A DNA stretch of 64,000 nt from Oscillospiraceae bacterium (GCA_017459865.1 JAFUCD010000029.1:1-64000), one strand, 5' to 3'; counted from the stretch's first letter, positions 25,626 to 33,380 are shown. Numbers and translations are program-made. The notes: generated by a model from the letters alone, not told the origin.

Positions 25626-25654
25626 ATTATATAACGAACCATTCGAAAAGTCAA
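25626..25654 (-). promoter_or_regulatory. sigma-A promoter of the metN-to-ECF operon
   Basis: On the minus strand TTGACT (25654-25649), a 17-base spacer and TATAAT (25631-25626) form a near-consensus promoter. Expected start is near 25619, giving a leader of about 210 bases that holds the Met/Cys-rich ORF and the hairpin. It lies just downstream of the mccA stop codon (25685) with no obvious terminator between, so some read-through from the mcc operon is possible. Confidence 0.88.
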
Positions 25655-25684
25655 CCAAAATTTTTATTTCACTCAATTTTTCTT

Positions 25685-26599
25685 TCAATCGTCGTAAAGG
25701 TGCTTGCTGAAATAGCGATCGCCGCGATCCGGCAGGAGCGTGACGATATCGCCGCGCGCACCGAGCTCGATCAGTTTGATCGCTGCAGCCACAGCCGCAC
25801 CGGAGGAGGTACCGACGATAAGCCCCTCCTTTGCCGCCAACTTCTTCGTCTGCACGAACGCCTCGGCGTCTGTTACCTTGATGACCTGATCGACCAGGGA
25901 GAGATCCATCGTATCAGGCACAAAATCGTTGCCGATGCCCTCGATATCATAGTCCGCGTGCTCGCCGCCGCCGATCGTGGAGCCGACGGGATCGGCCAGC
26001 ACGCCCTGAATGGACGGGTTTTGCTCCTTCAGGTATTTCACAACGCCGGTAAACGTGCCGCCGCTCCCTGCTCCTGCAACGAAGTAGTCGATCTTCCCTT
26101 CAAGATCGCTGTAGATCTCCGGCCCAGTCGTCTCATAGTGCGCGAGCGGGTTTGCAGGATTTTTGAATTGCCCCAGCATGACCGCGCCGGGGATGGCGGC
26201 GCGCAGCGCCTCCGCTTTCTCCGCCGCGCCCTGCATGCCGCCCTCTCGGGGCGTGTTGATGATCTCCGCGCCCAGGGCGCGCATGAGCGTCTGCTTTTCC
26301 TGGGAAAACTTCGTGGGGACGACAAAGATCACACGGTAACCTCGCCCCAGGGCGGCAAAGGCGATGCCGAGACCGGTGTTGCCCGCTGTGGCCTCCAGGA
26401 TCGTACCTCCGGGCTGCAGCAGGCCGCGCCGCTCCGCGTCCTCGATCATATATTTGCCGACGCGATCCTTCACGCTCCCGGCAGGGTTCATGGTCTCGAG
26501 CTTTGCCCAGAGCCGAGCGTCATCCGACAGGCCAAGATTTGTCAGGCGCACGATCGGCGTATTGCCGATCAGTGCCTGCATGGATTCATATTTTGCCAT
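25685..26599 (-). CDS. mccA: MccA-type cystathionine beta-synthase / cysteine synthase family
   Basis: 304 residues of the CysK/CBS fold: MQALIGNTPIVRL, cofactor Lys in NPAGSVKDRVGKYMI, and the phosphate loop AGAGSGGTFTGVVKYLKEQN. ATAGNTGLGIA and DIEGIGNDFVP are closer to Bacillus MccA (O-acetylserine-dependent cystathionine beta-synthase) than to CysK. Paired with mccB three bases upstream in the same transcript, it would perform reverse transsulfuration from homocysteine to cysteine. A plain cysteine synthase is the alternative. Confidence 0.82.
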   Translation of the reverse strand: MAKYESMQALIGNTPIVRLTNLGLSDDARLWAKLETMNPAGSVKDRVGKYMIEDAERRGLLQPGGTILEATAGNTGLGIAFAALGRGYRVIFVVPTKFSQEKQTLMRALGAEIINTPREGGMQGAAEKAEALRAAIPGAVMLGQFKNPANPLAHYETTGPEIYSDLEGKIDYFVAGAGSGGTFTGVVKYLKEQNPSIQGVLADPVGSTIGGGEHADYDIEGIGNDFVPDTMDLSLVDQVIKVTDAEAFVQTKKLAAKEGLIVGTSSGAAVAAAIKLIELGARGDIVTLLPDRGDRYFSKHLYDD

Positions 26600-26602
26600 G
26601 GT

Positions 26603-27760
26603 TCACACCTCGCTGTTCTCAATGGCCTGCTTCAGATCGCAGAGCAGGTCGTCAATGTTTTCAATGCCAAGGGAGAGGCGGATCAGCCTGTCCGTGATGC
26701 CGATATCGTCCCGAAGCGCCTTTGGAATGGCGGCGTGCGTCATCGTCGCCGGATGACAGACGAGGCTCTCCACCCCGCCGAGACTTTCCGCAAGTGCGAT
26801 CAGCCGGAGCGCGGAGAAGAATTTCCGCTCATCATACCCCTCTCGCAGTTCAAAAGAGAGCATCGCGCCGCCGTTCTTCGCCTGCCTGCGGTTGATCTCA
26901 TAGCCCTGCGCGTCAAGCAGACCGGGATAATACACGCGCTTCACCGCCGGGTGCGTCTGCAGGAACGCAGCTGCCCGCTGCGCGTTTTCCACGTGGCGGT
27001 CCATACGCACCGCCAGCGTCTTGATGCCGCGGATGAGCAGGAAAGAATCGAACGGGCCCAGCACGCCGCCGGAGGCGTTCTGCAGAAAGGCCAGGCGTTC
27101 TCCCAGCGCCGTGTCCTTCACCACGACGAGTCCCGCGATCAGGTCGCTGTGTCCGCCGAGATACTTCGTCGCGCTGTGCACCACGACATCTGCACCGAGG
27201 TACAGCGGCTGCTGCAGACACGGCGTCATAAACGTGTTGTCCACCACTGCGAGCGCCCCATTCCGGTGCGCGAGCTCAGAGACTGCGGCAAGGTCCGTGA
27301 CGCCCAGCAGCGGGTTCGCAGGACTCTCCACAAGGAGCATCTTCACGTCTGGCGTGAACGCACTCTCCAGCGCTGCGAGATTCGTGGTATCCGCAATCGT
27401 GTATGCGATCCCGAATTGGCGGAAGACCTGATCAAGGAGACGATAGGTCCCGCCGTAGACGTCCGCAGAGATCACCACACGGTCGCCCTGCCGCAGCAGA
27501 CTCAGCACCGCCGTGATCGCAGCAAGGCCTGAAGCGAACGCAAAGCCCGCACTACCGCCCTCCAGCTCCGCGATCAGCGCCTCCAGCGCGGCGCGCGTGG
27601 GGTTCCCGGTACGGGAATACTCCCAGCCGGTGTTTCGTCCCAGCTCCGGCTGCTCGTAGGTGGACGTCTGATAGATGGGAACATTGACCGCGCCGGTGGT
27701 TTTGTCCCCGTAGATGCCGCCGTGGATCACGGCGGATTCGATGCTTTGATACTCTGCCAT
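26603..27760 (-). CDS. mccB: cystathionine gamma-lyase (MccB-type)
   Basis: 385 residues of the Cys/Met PLP family. YQTSTYEQPELGRNTGWEYS, ESPANPLLGVTDL and the cofactor Lys in HSATKYLGGHSDLIAGLVVV are typical of cystathionine gamma-lyase/synthase. The length and pairing with mccA favour the lyase, giving cysteine, 2-oxobutyrate and ammonia. The ATG at 27760 lies 9 bases after gggag; an in-frame ATG two codons earlier overlaps the symporter stop. Second gene of the operon under the Cys-rich leader. Confidence 0.87.
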   Translation of the reverse strand: MAEYQSIESAVIHGGIYGDKTTGAVNVPIYQTSTYEQPELGRNTGWEYSRTGNPTRAALEALIAELEGGSAGFAFASGLAAITAVLSLLRQGDRVVISADVYGGTYRLLDQVFRQFGIAYTIADTTNLAALESAFTPDVKMLLVESPANPLLGVTDLAAVSELAHRNGALAVVDNTFMTPCLQQPLYLGADVVVHSATKYLGGHSDLIAGLVVVKDTALGERLAFLQNASGGVLGPFDSFLLIRGIKTLAVRMDRHVENAQRAAAFLQTHPAVKRVYYPGLLDAQGYEINRRQAKNGGAMLSFELREGYDERKFFSALRLIALAESLGGVESLVCHPATMTHAAIPKALRDDIGITDRLIRLSLGIENIDDLLCDLKQAIENSEV

Positions 27761-27765
27761 TGTCA

Positions 27766-29157
27766 TCACTCCCGCGTCAGTTTCGTTTTATCATATTCCG
27801 CGAAGAAATCCCGCGTGTCCTTTACCACGATCCCGCCGAACAAGATCAGAGACAGCAGGTTCGGGATCGCCATCAGACCGTTGCAGACGTCAGCCGCATC
27901 CCACAGAAGCTGGACGCTGATGAGCGCGCCTGCGGCGCAGATGAGCATGTGCAGCACGCGATAGATCCTCACCCGTCGCGCCCCGAACAGAAACGCAAAA
28001 GCGGATTCGCCGTAGGTATACCAGCCCAGCACAGTCGAGAGGCAGAACAGGATCAGGGAAATGACGATCACGATCTGGCCCAAGCCGCCCAAGTTCTGTT
28101 GAAAGGCTGTCGACGCCAGCACCGTGCCGTCCGTAACGCCGCTTTTCCATACGCCGCTGACCATGATGATAAGTGCTGTGAAGGTGCAGATCACAAAGGT
28201 ATCGAAAAAGACCTCGATGATACCATAGAGCGCCTGACGCACGGGCTTGTCCACCTTCGCCGTGGCATGCACCATGGCCGAGGAGCCTGTGCCCGCCTCG
28301 TTGGAGAACACGCCGCGCTGCACGCCGCGCCGGATCGCAACGCCCATGGTCGCGCCCGCCACGCCGCCGATCACCGCGTCGCCGGTGAAGGCGGATTTCA
28401 CGATGAACCAGAGCGCCTGCGGCACGAGCGTGATATTCATGATCAGGATCACAAGACCGAAGCCGAGATAGATCAGCGCCATGATCGGCGTAAGAAACGT
28501 CGTAACGTCCGAGATCTTTTTCACGCCGCCGAAGATCACAAGCCCATCGATGAGCAGGATCAGCGCCGCGATCACCCAGGGGATCGCGCTGCTGCCGCCG
28601 GTGAGACCGCCAACCGCGCTGTTGATCGTGTTGACCTGCAGCGCGCCGCAGGACACGAACGAAACGAACACCGTGAACACCGCAAACGCGCCGCCGAGGA
28701 GCTTCGCAATGGTTTTGTGCTTCATGCCGCGGGTGAGGATGTACATGACGCCGCCGCGAAAATTGCCAGCCTCGTCCTGCACGCGAAAGTGCATGGCGAG
28801 CGCGATCTCCGCAAACTTCGTTGCCATGCCGCCCAGCGCCGCGATCCACATCCAGAAGATCGCGCCCGGACCTCCCACGGCAATAGCATAGGCAACGCCG
28901 ACGATGTTGCCGTTGCCAACGCAGGAGGACAGCGCTGTCGCCAACGCCTTATAGGAGCGGATCTGTCCCACGCCGTCATCCGACTTCTTCCCTACGTTTC
29001 CGACGACCTCCCGAAACGCCGTTCCGAATCGCGCGAACTGGATGCCGCGCAGCCGGATCGTGAAGTACAGTCCGACGCCGAAGAACACCGCAAGCATGAT
29101 CGGGCCAAACAGAAATGTGCCCATATCTCCCAAAATTTTGCCAATAACTGCTTCCAT
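27766..29157 (-). CDS. AGCS-family amino acid:sodium symporter
   Basis: 463 residues, about ten to eleven membrane segments. The family motif GNGNIVGVAYAIAVGGPGAIFWMW and later GTGSSAMVHATAKVDKPVRQ (the NEAG-T-G region) identify an alanine/glycine:cation symporter. Its operon with mccBA and the Cys-rich leader suggests the real substrate may be cysteine or a relative rather than alanine; this is inference. The ATG at 29157 was chosen because aaaggag is 9 bases upstream; the earlier ATG at 29166 lies one base from it. Confidence 0.88.
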   Translation of the reverse strand: MEAVIGKILGDMGTFLFGPIMLAVFFGVGLYFTIRLRGIQFARFGTAFREVVGNVGKKSDDGVGQIRSYKALATALSSCVGNGNIVGVAYAIAVGGPGAIFWMWIAALGGMATKFAEIALAMHFRVQDEAGNFRGGVMYILTRGMKHKTIAKLLGGAFAVFTVFVSFVSCGALQVNTINSAVGGLTGGSSAIPWVIAALILLIDGLVIFGGVKKISDVTTFLTPIMALIYLGFGLVILIMNITLVPQALWFIVKSAFTGDAVIGGVAGATMGVAIRRGVQRGVFSNEAGTGSSAMVHATAKVDKPVRQALYGIIEVFFDTFVICTFTALIIMVSGVWKSGVTDGTVLASTAFQQNLGGLGQIVIVISLILFCLSTVLGWYTYGESAFAFLFGARRVRIYRVLHMLICAAGALISVQLLWDAADVCNGLMAIPNLLSLILFGGIVVKDTRDFFAEYDKTKLTRE

Positions 29158-29175
29158 TGCGATCATACTCCTTTA

Positions 29176-29213
29176 CAAAATAGACCGGAGCGCCCGTTTC
29201 CGAGCGCCCCGGC
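29176..29213 (-). terminator. GC-rich attenuator-like terminator after the Cys leader
   Basis: In transcript order the arms 29213-29201 and 29196-29184 pair over 13 bases (three wobbles) around a GAAA loop, followed by ctattttgt. It begins 20 bases after the leader stop and ends 26 bases before the symporter start, the same layout as the metN attenuator. The leader contains gcgccc (29283-29278) that could pair with gggcgc in the 5' arm, but I could not derive a convincing alternative fold. Confidence 0.8.
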
Positions 29214-29233
29214 TTGCTTTTCGGTCCGTTTGC

Positions 29234-29350
29234 TTACAAGATCGGATGGGCACAGAAACACGAGCATACTGCAAAATGGGCGCAGCAACACCCGCACATC
29301 GCCTTGGCCATGCGCGCAACTGCCCGGTTCTGAATTCCATAGAGATTCAT
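29234..29350 (-). CDS. Cys-rich leader peptide (38 aa) of the AGCS-mccBA operon
   Basis: A 38-codon ORF inside the mRNA leader. Cysteines are at positions 19, 21, 22, 23, 29, 31 and 33, so residues 19-33 (CGCCCAHFAVCSCFC) have seven cysteines in fifteen. It ends in Pro-Ile-Leu 20 bases before a strong terminator and 77 bases before the symporter. The ribosome binding site (gggaa, 8 bases upstream) is only moderate. Cysteine-rich leader peptides controlling cys operons are known from Mycobacterium; finding one in a Clostridia-type operon that makes and imports cysteine strongly suggests tRNA-Cys sensing by attenuation. A longer frame upstream lacks a ribosome site. Confidence 0.8.
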   Translation of the reverse strand: MNLYGIQNRAVARMAKAMCGCCCAHFAVCSCFCAHPIL

Positions 29351-29372
29351 GGTTAGATTCCCAACTTTCCTA

Positions 29373-29401
29373 TTGACTTGATGGGTTATTATTGTTATAC
29401 T
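29373..29401 (+). promoter_or_regulatory. promoter of the rhodanese-TusA-DsrE operon
   Basis: TTGACT (29373-29378), a 17-base spacer and TATACT (29396-29401). The -10 box overlaps the -10 box of the oppositely directed Cys-leader promoter, so RNA polymerase can occupy only one at a time. Confidence 0.8.
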
Positions 29402-29422
29402 GCGCTTGCAAGAATTTGTCAA
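29394..29422 (-). promoter_or_regulatory. promoter of the Cys-leader-AGCS-mccBA operon
   Basis: Minus strand TTGACA (29422-29417), a 17-base spacer and TATAAC (29399-29394). The predicted start is near 29387, about 37 bases before the leader ATG at 29350. It overlaps the divergent plus-strand promoter. Confidence 0.85.
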
Positions 29423-29459
29423 GTACAAAATGTCATTTTTCGGAAAGGATGATATCAAT

Positions 29460-30482
29460 ATGAATTCCGTTCAACATATCACGCCTGAGGATCTGTTTCA
29501 TTTGGAGCGCGGCGACGCGGTGCTGCTGGACGTCCGCGAGCCGGATCAGGCGCTGCTGGGCACCATCGACGGCGCGATCAACATCCCCTTTTCCAAGTTG
29601 GAGAAGCAGCCGGAGCTCGCGCCGGCGGGCAAACCGATCTACGTTTTCTGTCAGGAGGGCAATGTGAGTCTGGAGGCGTCTGAGCTGCTGCTGGGGCAGG
29701 GTCTGGACGTCACCAACGTGGACGGCGGATGGAGCGCATGGCGTACTTATATTGATAACCTCGCCCCTGTCGCGGTCGACGCCAAGGGACTCAAATGCCC
29801 GGGGCCGATCGTCCGGGTCGCGGACACGCTCAAAGAGCTCAAAACCGGACAGAAGGTATTCGTCGAGGCCACGGAGGACGCCTTTGCCTCCGACATCGCG
29901 GTCTGGTGTGATCGAACGGGAAACAAGCTCCTGAAGCTGGAGGTAAAGCCCGACGTCATAGAGGCGCTTGTGGAAAAGGCGCCGCCTGCCGTGCAGCCGG
30001 TCGCCGCCGCGCAGAATGACAAGACCTTTGTGGTCTTCTCCGGTGATCTGGACAAGACCATTGCCGCCTTCATCATGGCAAACGGCGCCGCCGCCATGGG
30101 GCGCAAGGTCACCATGTTCTTCACCTTCTGGGGTCTGAACATCCTGCGCCGTCCGAAGCGGGTCTCGGTTGTGAAGACTTTCATCGAGCGCATGTTCGGC
30201 TTCATGATGCCCCGGGGCTCAAAGAAGCTCGGACTCAGCCGCATGAACATGGGCGGACTGGGCGCGAAGATGATCCGCTACATCATGAAGAGCAAGGGCG
30301 TGAGCTCCTTAGAGGAGCTGATGGACAGCGCACGGGCGCACGGCGTGCGTCTTGTCGCCTGCCAGATGTCCATGGACATTATGGGCATCCGTCAGGAGGA
30401 GCTGATCGACGGTGTGGAGCTCGGCGGCGTAGCCACCTTCCTCGGCTCGGGCGAGCAGTCCGACATGAGCCTCTTTATCTAA
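29460..30482 (+). CDS. rhodanese-TusA-DsrE-like triple-domain sulfur carrier protein
   Basis: 340 residues in three parts. Residues 1-98 are a rhodanese domain (VLLDVREPDQALLGTIDGAINIP, active-site Cys in VFCQEGNVS). Residues about 105-185 form a TusA domain (DAKGLKCPGPIVRV, CPxP motif). Residues about 200-340 are a DsrE/peroxiredoxin-like domain (TFVVFSGDLDKTIAAFIMAN, Cys in LVACQMSMDIMGI). All three relay persulfide sulfur, so the fusion can pass sulfur internally to an acceptor. Start at ATG 29460 after aaagga. Followed by a TtcA-like thiolation enzyme that could use the sulfur. Confidence 0.9.
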   Translation: MNSVQHITPEDLFHLERGDAVLLDVREPDQALLGTIDGAINIPFSKLEKQPELAPAGKPIYVFCQEGNVSLEASELLLGQGLDVTNVDGGWSAWRTYIDNLAPVAVDAKGLKCPGPIVRVADTLKELKTGQKVFVEATEDAFASDIAVWCDRTGNKLLKLEVKPDVIEALVEKAPPAVQPVAAAQNDKTFVVFSGDLDKTIAAFIMANGAAAMGRKVTMFFTFWGLNILRRPKRVSVVKTFIERMFGFMMPRGSKKLGLSRMNMGGLGAKMIRYIMKSKGVSSLEELMDSARAHGVRLVACQMSMDIMGIRQEELIDGVELGGVATFLGSGEQSDMSLFI

Positions 30483-30508
30483 AAAAGCAGAAAGGATGGC
30501 ATGAAGCC

Positions 30509-31372
30509 TTGAGCAGAGAATTGGAACCCTATCAGCGCATCGAGCAAAGCATCCAGAAAAAATACCGCAAAACGATCTGGCGGCCTTTTGTCAACGCGAT
30601 CAAGCAGTACGAATTGATCGCGGAAGGAGATCGGATCGCCGTCTGCATCTCCGGCGGGAAGGATTCTTTTTTGTGCGCCAAGCTGATGCAGATGCTGCAG
30701 CGACACAGCGACGTGCCGTTTGAGCTGGTATTTCTCGTGATGGATCCGGGCTACAACGCATACAATCGCAAAAAGGTCGAGGAAAACGCGGCCCTGCTGC
30801 ACATCCCGGTCCAGATCTTCGACACGGACATTTTCGACGTGACTGCAAGCGTGGGCGGGTCGCCCTGCTATCTCTGCGCGAGGATGCGCCGGGGCTATCT
30901 TTACAGCAAGGCCAAGGAGCTGGGTTGCAGCAAGATCGCGCTGGGGCACCATTTGAACGACGTGATCGAAACCGTGCTGATGAGCATGTTCTATGGCTCT
31001 CAGCTGCAGTCGATGGCGCCGAAGCTGCACAGCAGCAACTTTGAAGGTATGACGCTGATCCGTCCGCTCTATGGCGTCCGCGAGGAGGATATTCTCGCCT
31101 GGAAGCGATACAACGATCTGGACTTCATCCAATGCGCCTGCCGGTTTACGGAGAATTGCTCGCTGCCGGATGACGACAGCGGCGGCAGCAAGCGCAAGGA
31201 AATGAAGATCCTGATCCGAAATCTGAAGAAGACCAACCCCGACATCGAAACGAGTATGTTCAACGCCCTGCACGCAGTCCACATCGACACCTTCCCGGGC
31301 TTTAAATCCGGCGGAGAGAAGCACAGCTTTCTGGAAAAGTTCGATCAGGAGGAACATGAAGAAGCAACTTAG
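30509..31372 (+). CDS. TtcA-like PP-loop tRNA-thiolation family ATPase
   Basis: 287 residues. The PP-loop AVCISGGKDSFLCAKLMQ activates the substrate with ATP. CYLCARMRRGYLYSKAKELG and ALGHHLNDVIETVLMSMFYG are TtcA/TtuA-family motifs, with the two central cysteines of the Fe-S cluster site. Cys380 in the IQCACRFTENCSL part may be the third ligand region. Likely role: sulfur insertion into tRNA (2-thiocytidine-type) or a related acceptor, fed by the preceding sulfur carrier. Start is TTG at 30509 with aaagga 12 bases upstream. It overlaps the next gene by 17 bases. Confidence 0.82.
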   Translation: MSRELEPYQRIEQSIQKKYRKTIWRPFVNAIKQYELIAEGDRIAVCISGGKDSFLCAKLMQMLQRHSDVPFELVFLVMDPGYNAYNRKKVEENAALLHIPVQIFDTDIFDVTASVGGSPCYLCARMRRGYLYSKAKELGCSKIALGHHLNDVIETVLMSMFYGSQLQSMAPKLHSSNFEGMTLIRPLYGVREEDILAWKRYNDLDFIQCACRFTENCSLPDDDSGGSKRKEMKILIRNLKKTNPDIETSMFNALHAVHIDTFPGFKSGGEKHSFLEKFDQEEHEEAT

Positions 31373-32747
31373 GATCCAGGGGATGTACTGCCCCAACTGC
31401 GAAAAGCGGATCGAGACCGCGCTCATGAAGTTGGATCGGGTGCGAAGCGTCCATGCGGATTATTCCGCCGGAACGGTCGATCTGGAATGCGACGGCAGTC
31501 CGGAGCTTTCGGAGATCGGCTCCGTGGTGGAATCACTCGGGTATACGCTCGCGGACACACGGTCGAACATCACGCGCATCGTCAGCCTGTGGATCATTCT
31601 GCTGGGGCTCGCAATCATCTTTGAGCGCCTCGGTCTGCTGAATCGTCTTGTGCCGCGTCAGCTGGGCGAAAACGGCATGAGCTATGGGCTGTTTTTCCTG
31701 ACAGGCCTTTTGACCTCCGTTCACTGCGCCGCCATGTGCGGCGGGATCGGGATCTCGCAGAGCCTGCCCGGAAAGGGACGCTGGTCCGGTCTGCTATATA
31801 ATACGGGACGCGTGATCTCCTATACGGTGATCGGCGCGGTGCTCGGTCTCGTCGGCATGCTGGCGGGCGGCGGTCAGGCAGCCTCTCCGCTGCTGCAGGG
31901 GATCGTGAAGCTCGCGGCGGGAGCGCTGATGCTGCTTGCCGGTGTGAATCTGCTGGGTCTCATCCCCGCGCTGCGGAAGGTGCGTCTGACGCTGCCGGGG
32001 CTGCCGCGACTGGGACGGCGCCCACTCGTGATCGGGCTGCTGAACGGGCTGATGCCCTGCGGGCCGCTGCAGGCGATGCAGCTGGCGGCTCTGGGCTCCG
32101 GCGATCCGCTGCATGGCGGTCTGAGCATGCTGTTTTTCAGTCTCGGCACCGTGCCGCTGATGCTGGGGCTCGGCGGGATCGTCGCCGTGCTGGGCAGACG
32201 CTTCACCCGCGCGGTCAATCTCGTCGGCGCGGTGCTGGTCGCGGTATTCGGCATCGCGATGCTCTCGCAAGGCGCGGCGCTCTCGGGCATGTTCAGCGTT
32301 CGGCAGCTGTGGATCATCCTGCTGGGTCTTGCCGCCTTGGGCTTGGTCAGCCTGATCTCCGATGAACGTCTGCGTGCAGTTTTCAGCGTCACCGCTGTCG
32401 CCTCCGCGGTGGTCGCCGTGGTGCTGACCGCGGGCTCCCTGCCGTCAAAACAGCCCGCGACCACGGTCCGCATAGAGAACGGCGTGCAGATCGTCACGAG
32501 CACGCTTAAGCCGGGGCAATATCCGGACATCACCGTTCAGGCCGGCGTTCCGGTCCGCTGGACGATCTACGCGGACGAGGAAATGATCAACGGCTGCAAT
32601 AATAAAATGATGATCCAGCCGCTCGGTCTGGAGCTGAGCTTCGTTCCGGGTGAGAACGTACTGGAGTTTACGCCGACGCAAGCCGGTACCATCCCATACA
32701 GCTGCTGGATGGGTATGATCCGCGGAAGCATCACGGTCACGGAATAG
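31356..32747 (+). CDS. HMA - TauE/DsbD-like membrane - cupredoxin-like metal protein
   Basis: 463 residues. Residues 1-68 are a heavy-metal-associated domain (QGMYCPNCEKRIETALMKL, CxxC). Residues about 75-355 form six or more membrane spans of the UreH/TauE-like type (FLTGLLTSVHCAAMCGGIGI and NGLMPCGPLQAMQLAA, with conserved Cys). Residues about 370-463 are a cupredoxin-like domain ending NNKMMIQPLGLELSFVPG and IPYSCWMGMI. The whole suggests copper or thiol transfer across the membrane. It overlaps the TtcA-like gene by 17 bases and precedes a DUF2318 protein, a combination seen in other Firmicutes. Confidence 0.85.
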   Translation: MKKQLRIQGMYCPNCEKRIETALMKLDRVRSVHADYSAGTVDLECDGSPELSEIGSVVESLGYTLADTRSNITRIVSLWIILLGLAIIFERLGLLNRLVPRQLGENGMSYGLFFLTGLLTSVHCAAMCGGIGISQSLPGKGRWSGLLYNTGRVISYTVIGAVLGLVGMLAGGGQAASPLLQGIVKLAAGALMLLAGVNLLGLIPALRKVRLTLPGLPRLGRRPLVIGLLNGLMPCGPLQAMQLAALGSGDPLHGGLSMLFFSLGTVPLMLGLGGIVAVLGRRFTRAVNLVGAVLVAVFGIAMLSQGAALSGMFSVRQLWIILLGLAALGLVSLISDERLRAVFSVTAVASAVVAVVLTAGSLPSKQPATTVRIENGVQIVTSTLKPGQYPDITVQAGVPVRWTIYADEEMINGCNNKMMIQPLGLELSFVPGENVLEFTPTQAGTIPYSCWMGMIRGSITVTE

Positions 32748-32756
32748 GAGGTTCCC

Positions 32757-33248
32757 ATGGCAAAATCAGAAAGCAAAAAGAAACGCTCGTGGCTGCTGCC
32801 CGTCGCGGCGGCGGTCGTGCTGCTGGCAGCGTTGTTCGTGCTGCTGCGGCCGTCCGGGACGGAGAATGCAGTCTCGGAAAGACAAAGTCTGACGATCCCC
32901 AAAGCAGAGATCACGGAGGTCGCGTCGTTTTATCCCGTCACGATCGACGGCACCGAAATGGAGGTCCTCGCGATCCGTACCGACACGGGTGAGATCCGCA
33001 CCGCGATGAACACCTGCCAATCCTGCTACGACTCCGGGCGCGGCTATTATGAGGCGGACGGGACGGAGCTGGTCTGCCAAAACTGCGGCTTTCGCTTCAC
33101 CGCCGACGAGGTCGGCTTGGAGGGCAGCGGCGGCTGCAACCCCTGGCCGATCACCGAGGCACAGCGTACAGACACCGAAGATTCGGTTCAGATCCCTTAC
33201 GAAACGCTGCTTGCGGCAAAGTCCGCTTTTTCCAATTGGAAGGGATAA
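32757..33248 (+). CDS. membrane-anchored DUF2318 metal/Fe-S-binding protein
   Basis: 163 residues: a Lys-rich start, one membrane anchor (WLLPVAAAVVLLAALFVLL) and an extracytoplasmic domain with the DUF2318 cysteines CQSCYDSGRGYY, LVCQNCGFRF and GGCNPWPI. DUF2318 proteins are linked to iron or copper handling (FtrD-like). Strong ataggagg site and a 9-base gap from the preceding gene. Last gene of this plus-strand operon, ended by the hairpin at 33329-33380. Confidence 0.85.
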   Translation: MAKSESKKKRSWLLPVAAAVVLLAALFVLLRPSGTENAVSERQSLTIPKAEITEVASFYPVTIDGTEMEVLAIRTDTGEIRTAMNTCQSCYDSGRGYYEADGTELVCQNCGFRFTADEVGLEGSGGCNPWPITEAQRTDTEDSVQIPYETLLAAKSAFSNWKG

Positions 33249-33328
33249 GGATTTCAGGCTCGAACGGTAAAATACCTTTCAGAATTTTCGCATTCAAATA
33301 GAACGCGCGGATATGCGCCTACGTGTAT

Positions 33329-33380
33329 GCACGAAGACCGGAATCAGGTCCTGTACAGGATCAGATTCCGGTCTTCGTGC
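33329..33380. terminator. 17-bp perfect hairpin terminator, usable in both directions
   Basis: Arms 33329-33345 (gcacgaagaccggaatc) and 33364-33380 are perfectly complementary, with an 18-base loop and gttta on the plus side. It separates the sulfur-relay operon from the convergent HxlR gene. The 203-base gap holds nothing else recognisable. Confidence 0.85.

Noticed and set aside
25409..25684. T-box or SAM riboswitch upstream of metN
   Set aside because: The T-box core (AGGGTGGNACCGCG) and the SAM-I conserved segments were looked for on the minus strand and are absent; the short Met-rich ORF occupies the space.
25622..29376. Long plus-strand open frames (636 and 538 codons) opposite mccA, mccB and the AGCS gene
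   Set aside because: Antisense shadows of clear metabolic genes with codon-position GC bias on the minus strand; no recognisable domains.
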